Assembly: GCF_024139115.2 (NCBI RefSeq)
Contig: NC_085140.1
Coordinates: 436,627,260-436,691,259, forward strand
Origin: Armigeres subalbatus
Lineage: Eukaryota > Arthropoda > Insecta > Diptera > Culicidae
DNA length: 64,000 nucleotides
Direction: 5' to 3'
How positions within the stretch are numbered: the stretch's first letter is position 1; each line of letters opens with the position of its first letter. The translations under genes and the position numbers were made by a program. Under the pieces are notes generated by a model. It saw only the letters and a list, made by a program, of their open reading frames with translations, made no database searches and was not told the origin of the DNA. This document shows positions 11,399-22,600 of this stretch, piece by piece.

Positions 11399-12354
11399 TT
11401 TGACTTTCCACATTCACGGTTAGAATGAGGCTATAACGACCCACCGTTTTATCTTCTTTGTGCATAAAAATAGCCGTGTCATTTTCGTTCGAGATTTCAA
11501 TGAAGTCTATCATCCGGTTTCATCCGCCGGGGGAAGCAGCTCTCAAATCAAATTTTATCGCAAGATTCAAACTATTGAGTGGTTGCTGATAAGGATTAAA
11601 GTAGCACATTATTAAAAATAATTCAGTTCTTGTCAGGGCCACTATTATATTTGGAAAAAAATAAAGGACGGTCTGCATTGTGGTTCCTCACCTCTCTGAT
11701 AAGTTCCAATATTTTGTGTTAAACGGAATTCGACAAAAACAAATCGCGATTTTGTCTATTTCTGTACGCTATATTTGTCACAAATCTATTTTAAGCAATT
11801 CTTCTTGTAAATCGGAACTAACTTTTGTTCAATTTTGATATCCAAGACTAATGAGAACGATTTCTGTAATGGACAGCTATTTTTCGATCAATACTTGTTG
11901 ACTGGCGACATTTGATGAAAATCTTCAAATGTTTACCGTTTAATACCCGATGATATAAAATGGCATATTGTCTATAAGGTACAATGTGGGACGACATTTT
12001 CTACCGAAGGTGGATTTTTGGTGGATTTGGGATTACTCAACTTCGAAAGTAGCGCGCTGGATGCACATAAAGATGCGCTTAACAACGCATCATGTAGTTT
12101 GACAGATAAAACTTCGAAGAAAAGTTCGGTTCGGATGTCCCTACTTTCCAATTTTAATTTGGTGCTATGCCGATAATATTTGTAGCTTTGATTTTCTAAA
12201 CCGTAGAGATGCATTTGTTTTGCCCAAAATGGTTTCTTGTTATTTTCATCGTATCATATCTCCTTTTTTATATTTGATTGATCCTTGTCATTGCTTAATT
12301 CTTCACACCCATTACTTCCTCCTACCTTTGTCCTTTTCTTGTTTTATAAGTTAA
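11399..12354. other. non-coding, nothing recognised
   Basis: AT-rich; a short - strand ORF near 11972-12214 has no recognisable features. Confidence 0.3.
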
Positions 12355-12537
12355 TTTTAAGAATGGCTGCGCAGTCTTGAAGATTGAAACAAGATATATA
12401 TTTGTCCGACGTTTCGACACGGGGATGGTGTCTTCATCAGGGGAAAAATACTGTGTTTGCTTCTAGTCTATAGACTAAACAATAGATATACATCTTGCTT
12501 CAATCTTCAAGACTGCGTAGCCGTTCTTAAAAAAATA
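12355..12537. mobile_element. short inverted-repeat element with hammerhead-like core
   Basis: Arms of about 45 bp pair GGCTGCGCAGTCTTGAAGAT (left) with ATCTTCAAGACTGCGTAGCC (right). Between them, on the - strand, stands CTGATGAAGACAC, a 7-nt loop, then GTGTCGAAAC (12411-12440). The elements CTGATGA, a GACAC/GTGTC stem and GAAAC recall the catalytic core of hammerhead ribozymes, with one additional A before the stem. Confidence 0.7.
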
Positions 12538-13598
12538 ATTAAAAATATAAAGTCTATTTCTCAATAGTTATTTTATAAGTTTTGCTGGTAAGATACCGAA
12601 ATAAGAGAAGCTGCTATGATATATGAAAATTCGTCACTTTGGGAAATCTGTCAGTTTTGTTTAATCTATGCACTGCAAGATAAGTTTTGGAATACGATAT
12701 TGTATTTGATAGTGAAACACTCGTGCCTTATTTCCATTAAAATGTCATAAACTCGCAAAATTGGTATTGTGATAACACCTTAAAGTTAATATTATTGTCT
12801 TGTAATTTTTCATTCTTATAAAAAATGAAAAACCTGACATTTTGCGAAATAAGTTCGTACTTTTGGGGATATTCACATAAGCTGCTTTTCGCGCATAGAA
12901 GTCATTGCCATGTGGTTTGCAGTTGCAGCGATGTGAAGGAAACCAGTCACTGCTTTTAATTCATTCAATTGAAACCCGATTCGAAATATCGGCTGTGTAT
13001 GCCTGTCTATCAACCACAGTTGAGCATATCATCATTGACCTATTTTGGTACCCTTCCGGAATTTTACCGACATGTGCTGTTTCAACACTAAGGATATTGT
13101 TTTCTTGGGACAAACCGCTCGCAGGCCTTTTTGTACCATCGTTTACTACACGACAGCGTTAATTATTGTCGCTCATTTTCCCAACCACCGTAATTGGATG
13201 ACTAGTTGCTAGCTTTAGTGAGCTTGCCTTACTTAATTTAGCTTAGGCAGCAATTGTCGTCTTTTATCGCATCGTTCTCATCAAAGTTTTACCCCGCGGT
13301 TTACCGGAAGTCTATCCTCCTGCTCGACTTTCTATGCTTATAATGCCAGCGGCTACGAACATAGCGACATAGTGGGCAATCACCGTAATCACAAAGTTCG
13401 CACCCAAGCGACAAATGACACAACTTGCGTTTGAGTCGAGTCGAGACTGTTGATGAGTAAACTCGCCGTTGTCAACGGCTTCCATTGACAAGTTATTGAT
13501 GGGGAGAAATCAAACATGAATGTAATTACCTGCTGGATGACAAGAATCGACACCTGAGGATTAATTTATGTTTGCTTTTCGGCAACTTTCTTCGACAG
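12538..13598. other. AP-1gamma: proximal upstream region of AP-1gamma
   Basis: No ORF of note. Probably the last part of a 5' non-coding intron, because a splice acceptor stands at its right edge. No promoter element could be assigned. Confidence 0.4.
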
Positions 13599-13617
13599 GT
13601 TCAATCCAGCTTTCAAC
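13599..13617 (+). other. AP-1gamma: 5' UTR end of AP-1gamma, just after a probable splice acceptor
   Basis: A pyrimidine-rich tract ending in CGACAG stands at 13598, 19 nt before the start codon, and reads as a good acceptor. This implies at least one non-coding first exon further upstream that I could not place. The ATG context is TTCAACATGG. Confidence 0.55.
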
Positions 13618-13660
13618 ATGGCCACCATAAGACAGGCGATCAACGACACAATCGAACGAG
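13618..13660 (+). CDS. AP-1gamma: AP-1gamma exon 1
   Basis: Encodes [14 protein letters not shown] plus one nucleotide of the next codon, followed by GTGAGT. The start is chosen because gamma-adaptins begin MATIRQAI. The 160-bp intron 1 follows. Confidence 0.93.
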
Positions 13661-16600
13661 GTGAGTTTTTAAATATTATTAAGATCAGATGCTGATTGGG
13701 ACCAATAACCGTTCGAAATTATGCGTGCCACTAACCCTTCTTGAAGTTTGTAAGCTTTTACTGGGACGACTCCCGACTGATACCGTGTAACATTAGACTT
13801 TGGTGCTCTTCTCAAAACAGTGCGCATCCCGACGCCGACCCGCCTGCGTGACCTCATCCGACAGATCCGTGCCGCCCGGACCGCAGCAGAGGAACGCGCG
13901 GTCGTGAATCGCGAATGCGCGTACATCCGTGGCACATTTCGGGAGGAGGATTCCGTGTGGCGATGTCGGAACATCGCCAAACTGCTGTACATACACATGC
14001 TCGGCTATCCGGCGCACTTCGGACAGCTCGAGTGCCTCAAGCTAACCGCCAGCCCCCGCTTCACAGACAAACGGATCGGCTATCTGGGGGCGATGCTGCT
14101 GCTGGACGAACGACAAGATGTTCACCTGCTGATCACCAACTGCTTAAAAAAGTTAGTATTTGCTTTGAAAAGATTATTGAAATCATCCAATATTTCATTA
14201 TTCTTTTCCTCCGTTTCACAGTGACCTCAACAGTACGACCCAGTTCGTGGTGGGACTGGCGTTGTGTACGCTGGGAGCCATTGCATCGCCCGAGATGGCT
14301 CGGGATTTGGCCGGCGAGGTGGAAAAGCTGATGCGCTCGCCCAATGTGTACATAAAGAAAAAAGCGGCCCTATGCGCGTTTCGGATCATCAAAAGGGTTC
14401 CGGAGCTGATGGAAATCTTCCTTCCCGTGACCCGATCGCTGCTGAACGAGAAGAACCACGGTAAGTGATTTGAAATGCATTTGTTTATTCTAATAGAAAT
14501 CTTGTATTATTTGAATTTCCATTTTTCGTTGCTTTTATATCAAATCTTACTCACTTCGTTATTTTTCAAAACTTCTTGAATCTACTATCTAAAGTTCTTA
14601 ACATAATCTAGCACGAAAACTTCTTCTTGTGAATATCTACATAATAATTTTAAAACTCTTCGGAATATCGATGGAAATTTGTTTGGAAATCTAAGAAACT
14701 CCAGATAAAATATTCCAAAACGATCAACTGGTAATTGTACTTATTCTACCGCTCGCATTTAGGAATAATAAATAATATAAATAATATAAACGTCACTACT
14801 ACGTATCCATACTTCAACTTCAAAGTGTTACCTTATAAAAGTATCGATACCACTTAATATTGAATTAAAAGTATCGTGATACGAGCAGGGTATCATATGA
14901 GTAATCAAGTATTTGAAGAAAAATACAAATAGATTATTTTGTTACTGACAAGTACTTGTCCATAATTTATGCTGGATGGGACACTGAATAGTGGAGGAAT
15001 TAAGCCCCTTCCATTACTATTTGTTCGTCGATACAATAATTCGCTTATCTTAAAAGTATATGAAAAGCAGTCGAAAAAAGGCAGAAAAGGCATTTTAAAT
15101 TAAAATAATTGTTACCTTTAATAATTACACTATTAATGTTGCTATTAATCAATAACGGTTATTAAAGAATTCATGTTGCAATAGATGCCAATCTCTCTCC
15201 GCATCTATGTTCTCCTATATTAAGTGAATTATACGAAATCTAAAGAAACAAAACTTAGTTCGCTTTTGTGAATTTCACTAATAACATATTACAATTACCA
15301 TAAATAAGTGTTAAGCGGCAGTGCCAATGTTAAGAAAAACTCAAGGCACCATATGTCATGAGCGATTCAAATCAAGCGCAAGTTAAATCCTATCAGACTC
15401 ATGGTCCAGACTCTAGACTCCAAAGAATCGTTCATTCTTCGACTCATGATTTGCATCATTTCATGATTACTACGTGTACTTCTTTGATGAATGCATTGAA
15501 TCAACTTCCTTTGCTTAAAACAGCGGTTCTCAACCTTTTTCTTGAGATGTACCCCTTCGAACTTTTGCATTAATTGAGGTAAGGTACCCCGGGGCAAGTG
15601 GGACCTAAAAAAACGCTAGTTCAGCAAAATTGTTAACGCATACTTATGAAACAGGGTATTTAAGAATATTAACCACGGATACATCATTAAATGCTTCCAT
15701 TGTTGCAGTGTAGAGGTGTTGGAAGCCATTTATTCAATTACAAAAATATTGGTAGAGCTAGAAATAAATTTACCTTCAGGACCCACTTACCCCTTCAAAC
15801 GGGGCAAGTGGGACCTATTCTGTTTTCTACTGTTGAACGAAACTATTTTGAGGAATGTAGATAGATTGTTCATATTATTTCTGAGCATAAGTATTTTCAG
15901 ATCATGGATAGAGATTGGTTGCATGTCGGACTTTATTTTTGCAAGAAGAAAGGTATTATAGTGTTAGCAGATATGAAAACAATACAACAGCCGATTTACT
16001 GTTTAGTTGGCTTGTTGTCTTGTTTTCCGTTAGCTTACTTTTGTACCAAATGTACCAAATGGATAAGAAAATATTTATTCACTTTTCGTATAAATAAATA
16101 TTTCTCTGTTTAGAACACAAATTATTATATAAATCAGTACTTCAGAAGAAACGTTTTTAATCAGGCGATGCGCAGTGTTTTTAATTTAAAACAGAACAAA
16201 ATTTCCAATTAATGTGTTACGCACTTTATTTATCTGAGAATCTGATGCGAAGTTTGAAAATAACAATACACAAGACAAATCTTGTTGACCTATTGTAGAA
16301 TAAATAGATTATTTGCACTGTAAACGGAAGAATATCGCATAGTTATAGCCATTGCTCTTCTTCATGCGGGAGATAATTTACAGAATGCAAAATACACATT
16401 TGGTAATTAACTGTACAATACTTTTAAACATCGAAATCAAACTGCAACTGATTCAGATCCATATGATATATGAATGACGAAGTTATTTCTCACTACACAA
16501 CCATCTAAAAACAGTTAAAATAGCTTTTCGGAAATGTTGTTCAAATATGTCCCACTTGCCCCATGTATGTTAAAATTCAAGGGCAAATGAAAATTGCAGA

Positions 16601-19600
16601 TTTTGGCTTTAATTTAAATATTCAAATCGTTTTCGATGTCACACAATTATTTAATTGCTCAAAACATTCACTTTCCACATCAATGATAAATTAAGAAACG
16701 GCTTTTTAGTTTGAAATCCATCGAAATAAAACAAAAGTAATAGATTTTCTCGGTAGTTTAAAGTCATGATCAAGCAATAGCATTAGTATGGTGCCTTAAA
16801 TGGTTTTGATTCCAAATATTTTTGTGTCGAGTGAATTCGCTGATAGTTCTACTTCATCTTCCTAGAACATTGTTACCATCAAAAACGTTCATCGATTCAT
16901 CTGCAGTCATAGTACCCACTTACCCCGTATTTTCACTTGCCCCGGGGTACCTTATCCCCTATGTTTTTGCTTTTCTCGTACAACAAAATTTTACCGAAAG
17001 GCTAGCATTTCACTTCGAAAACGTACTTTTTATAGAGGCCTTTGAGACCCATAGTGTTATATACCAATCAACTCAGCTCGACGAGCTGAGCAAATGTCAG
17101 TCTGTCCGTGTGTATGTGTGTGCACAAAAGATAAGAAAAACATTAGACAGATTTTCATATAGTAATCCTTAACCGATTTTCTCGCAACAAGTTACAGAAC
17201 TTTTTTGACTATTGAAGGCTTCCGAGTGTATTGAAAGGAGGCTTCTGAGCCTATTGCAAGTAGGATTCCGCGCCTCTTGAAAAAAACCTTCCGAGCCTCT
17301 TGAAGAGAAGTTTCCGAGCGTCTTGAAAGGCGGTTTTCGAGCCCCTTGAAAAGAGGCTTCCGAGTCTTTTGAATGGGGGCTTTCAAGCCATTTCAAGACG
17401 TTTCTGTGCCTTTTGAAAGTACGGTTCCTAGCCTCTTGAAAGAAGAATTCTGAGCCTCTTTAAGGGAGGGCTTGACCCACTTGAAAGGAGTTTTACGCGC
17501 CTCTTGAAATAAGCTTTTCGAGTCTGTTTATAAAAGGAGAAAAAAAACCCTGATTAATACACCTAGCGGTGTTGGTGGCTTTCTCGTGCAGGAAAACTAC
17601 AAAAAAAATATGAGTGAGTGCTTTTCAGCGTGTTTTGCGCATAGAAAATAGTATTTTGGCCACATACACATACACACAAACAGACATCACCTCAATTCGT
17701 CGAACTGAGTCGATTGGTATATAACACTATGGGTCTCCGAGCCTTCTATCAAAAGTTTGGTTTTGGAGTGATGATATAGCCTTTACGTATACTTAGTATA
17801 CGAGAAAGGCAAAAAGCTTAAAAGAAGTTAAGAAAATTATTTTGAGCTTTTTAGTAGAATGTCTTCACTTGTCATAAGACGAGTTTGTACAATCCCATTG
17901 AAATTCCACCACTTAATTGTATCTTGACAGATACGTATTTCGACCTCAACAGTAAGGCCGTCTTCAGTGTCTCGTACTTGACTCGACTTGCTGTCGACAA
18001 GTCGAGTTGACTTTCTACTGCAGAAAAAGTGATCACATAGTGACTTTGAATTTCATTTGCAGTGACAAAAATTGATTTTTATATGAAGTTAATTATGTCT
18101 GCCTCTACTATCTTTTGACCGAAAATTCCAATTTGAAGGAGCAATAAATTCTGCAAAAAATATGAATTGCCAAAACATTATTCAACAAATCCGATGAAAG
18201 AAAATTGTTTGTTTATTTAGTGGAATGTCTTCACTTGTAATGAATTCTCGCTTAACTTTTCAAAAGGACCTAAGTAACATTTTTTTCATGAATTAATTTG
18301 AATAGCACAATCAACAGAACAACATGAAAGCTTTCGATTGCGCTATTCAAATTAATTCATGAAAAAAGTGTTACTTAGGTCCTTTGAAAAGTTAAGCGAG
18401 AATTATTCTTTACAAGTATCTACGTATTTCGACCTCAACAGTAATGAAGGTACTGACGTCTCAATTAGTCTCTCAAGTCGAGTCAAGTATGAGGCACTGA
18501 TCAATGTTTACAAAGTGATGGAATTAAATGACAAATGCATTACAAATGAAATCTGATGAGTTTGTTTTATTTTATTCTTTTTTAAAATTTATTTTTGTAT
18601 TTTCCACCCCTTTCACTACTGGAAAAACACAATTTGAGGCAAGTCTTACAAAATAAGGTGCAATAATGTTTAATATGGGTTCGAAAGTATTCGGAAAATC
18701 TACGCTTGTGTGTGAAAATGGCACTTTTTATGATAGAACTTTATTTAAATAACTAGCGAAAGAAACCCAGCTTTGCCCGGGTGTAGCAAATGTCACAATG
18801 AACTATTTGCAGCACAGCACTCTAGATCAATTTCCGTGCGTTTGTTTTGTTTTCCTCAACAGCTGACCCAAAATTGTATTCTAATGATTTTTTACATTTC
18901 CTCGTTAAATTCACCAATTTTTTGTATATACAAACCTTGCGGATCCCAAAACGAATCGATTAGGAAAAAAATCTTGCAAATCGGTCAACCCGTTCGCGAG
19001 TTAAATCGTCAGGAAGGAAATCTCAACTCATTTTTATTATATAGAAGAAGATTTTTCGACATAAATTTAATTTGACTCACAAAGTTTATAAATCTGAAAC
19101 CCAAGAATCATTTCAAAACCTGGAGAATTTGTTCAAAATTTCGAAAAGCCTGAACAAGAAGTTTGAGCTATAAATCGGCGGGTCAAACTCAAAATAATAA
19201 AAATCTTAAAACATTCACGATTTTTCTTGATGGAATGTCCAAGTTTATGCAGCCTCGAATGTCTGAACTGTCATTAGAATATATTTTGGAAATTTTTCAA
19301 GTTTTTATCGGAGCAGATGTCGAGAGACCATTCATTGAAAAGCATGTTAGTTTTGGGTATGCCCTAATGAGAATTAGATCAAGCCATCGCTCGCTAATGA
19401 TTCCCACAAAACAACAGGAAATGTATTTAAAATTGGCATGGCATGGCATGAAAATATCAGAATTGTATTGAAAAAATCAATAGGAATACTCAACAGTTCA
19501 ATTGATAAGGTGTAGAGTTTGATAGTTTTTAAAAGAGGGTTTAAAATAAGCTGGGCCTGAAATTAGCATTGTGAATATATTTAGAATCACAATCCCCTAT

Positions 19601-22600
19601 GCCCATCCTGCTTGCATCCACTATATAGCCAGTTGCAACACTGTGACACAAAACCCCTTCAATCAATCCCTGTTAAAAATCTAATAACAACACTGAGATT
19701 CAGGGCTAATTTGAAGTCACTAAGAAATTGCGAACAGCTTTCGGGCCAAAAAGTATTAGGGCCGATGCCCACGTAGCGTTTTTTCAAGCTACGTACACAC
19801 CGCGTTCACGCAAGGTACCCAGCATCAAATGTAGTCGTGCACACGTTTACGTGTGCATTACTCCATTTGATGCTGGGTACCTTGCGTGAGCTTGGCGTGC
19901 ACGCAGCGTAAAAAACCGCTACGTCCGCCCTTAAGGGCCGATGCCCACGTAGCGTTTTTTCAACGCTGCGTGCACGTGGCGTTGAAAAAACGCAGGTGTG
20001 CATCGGTGCGGTGACGCTGCGTTACCGCTTTTTCCCGATGCACATCTGCGTCCTTTTAACGCCGTGTGCAGCGTTGAAAAGACGCTACGTGGACATCGGA
20101 CCTAAAGTGGTAATTTTTGCTAATTCCGTCATGAATTTTTTAACATTTTTTTTATTCCGCGATAATTCTTCTAACGAAATCTAGTCAATTGTTTCAAAAC
20201 AATTGAAAATAGCGACTTCTTCCGAGAAAAAGTGACTTTTAGTGACTGACCCGAAAAAAGTGACCAAATCACTAAAAGTGATTCGCTACCAGGCCTGATG
20301 AACTACAGGTTGGGAACCGCTGACTTGAAACAATGGATAATAAGTCCATATGTAAACAAAGCAAAATCATTTTAGGCGAATGAATGAAACGATGCGATTC
20401 TGCACGGAAGTTTCGAGCGCCATGCTCTACCTTCAGAATCCTATTCGAGTTGGCTCGCGTATGAAGCCCCGATGATTGAGATTTGAGTATGGTTCTATCA
20501 GTACTGATACTTGATAGTATTTATTTGATTTAAATGATCAAATTCTAAAGATTATTAGAAGAAAAAACAAATGTTACTATTTTAATTTATTAGCATTAAT
20601 ATTTTTGAATGGCGTACTTAATTGATGCAACTACTTCAATTCGATACTTACTTGGTATAAGATATACAAGTATCGATTCGTTAGGCACTTGGTATCGGAC
20701 CAAAGTATCGAGTATTTACTCTTATTACCTTGTATTGATTCATACCTTACCGTATGGAGTGAGACGATTCGCATTTCGTAGGTTTCATGAACTCGCAATA
20801 GCAGCCGATCGCTCCACTCCAGGAGGGGTTGTTCGTGTTGACATTCATTGATTTGTTTTTGTTGACGTTAATGATGGGACCCGTCGTAGAGGAACTTTCG
20901 GCCAGGTCGTTCAGTTTCCGTAGTCAATGAATGCCAAGTAAAGGGCTGCGCATGTATTGTATAGCGCTTTGCTCCGGTCGAAACAAGCGCAATTTTCAAT
21001 AGTTTGCAGTAGCTATTGGGAAAGTAAGTACAGAGTGCTGCCCGTCCGTTCGGTCGTCCAAAACGCGATTCTCGTCAGTTTTCATGGTTTGCATGGTTTA
21101 ACTTTTTGCCTTTCTCGTATACAAAGTAAAGCTCGATCCACTTAGCGTTATGGAAACATCGGAACATCGTGCCACTCAGGTGCACCAATTGCAGTCAGAC
21201 AACGTGGACGACCCAAACTGCTAGATCAGCAGTTTGTACATTATAAATAACCCGCGAACGCGTGGCGCGTTCTCTTTCCTTTGGCAGCTTTGGACAATCA
21301 CCGGTGGTGCTGTATTGTGTTAGTATTATTAATAAAAGTGTTTTAGAGTTACTAAGTCTTTTTTTAAAAAGTGAATCCGTATCACGATTCCCATAAGTGG
21401 TGTCAGAAGTGGGATCGTGAGGTGTTTAAAAAGTGGTAAAAATCCCGTCGCACGCGAACCTGCAACAACGTGATCATCAAACCCCTCGGATGTGGATATC
21501 ATTTACGTGAGTAACTCATTTTTATTATCTTTTATAAAATAATTCACTAAAACAATGCCAGAGACCAGGCAGTCAGAGATTGAGGTGCTGAAGGCTGAAA
21601 TTGAGCAGCTTAAGGCATTGATGACATCGGGGAACAGTAGTAAATTTACTATCCCCGATCCCATCAAGAACCTATCGGAGTTTTCCGGTAGTAAGAAAGA
21701 ACTTTCAAGCTGGCTACGGGAAGTAGTTGAGCTATATGAATTCTTCAAAATAACTTGGGCCAACGGCTAGCCTGATTCACTATGATCTATGTATATTAGA
21801 GCGATCAAAAATAAAATAAGAGGAGACGCTCGCGCGATTGTATGCGCAAATGGCGATCCTGATACCATTGTTGGTATCAAACAGATCCTGTTAGAACAAT
21901 ACGGTGATCGATTTGACTTTTGCGACAAATGTGTCGACACTGTTTAACATTAAGAAAAGTGATAAAAGTCACCTGAAATTCTTTAACGAATGCAAGGAGA
22001 TTAACACAAGACTTAAATCTAACTTGAATTCCAATCCCATCACAGGAAAGGAAATCATAGATATACTAACCGTTACTCGATATCTTGACAATATCGGAGA
22101 ACCTTTATCCGCTATCATTAGATTATCCAAGCCTAAAACCTTAGAAGATGCATACGAGTCAGTGTGTATAAACCAGAACGCGGAAATTAGATCTAGACCC
22201 GCGAAATCTCAATTCAACAAATTTCCCAACAAAAGCAACGGCCCCTCGAGTAGCTCCCCTAAGCAGCATACAAATTCGAAACCCCCATATAGGAATCCGA
22301 TGCAAAACAACAATTTAAATCAGAGTTCCACGCGAACGAAGTAGACGTAGATAACGATGACGACGACGATGACGATGAGGATGACAATGTGCAAGGTAGA
22401 ACGATGCAACCCAACGTGTCAAATTTTCACTTAGAGGAAGACGATCTCCAAACAACGTAAACAATTTTATACCGTTTATTCGCTATAAGTCTAATAAAGG
22501 GATATTGAATTTCTTGATAGACACTGGAGCGAATAAATCGTACATTAATCCGGAGCATGTGTTAAAGTGCCAGGAAACCAATCGACCCGCAATAGTGACT

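Larger units (their letters stand above)
15521..20322. mobile_element. old composite hAT-like element with nested insertions
   Basis: Starts CAGCGGTTCTCAACC and ends GGTTGGGAACCGCTG, an inverted pair of the CAGYGGTTCYCAACC hAT type. Flanking 8-mers GCTTAAAA and ACTTGAAA agree at six of eight positions, differing by transitions. It holds the elements at 15582-16952, 16968-17811, 17855-18500, 18752-19060 and 19759-20298. The two ends could instead come from separate related insertions. Confidence 0.6.
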
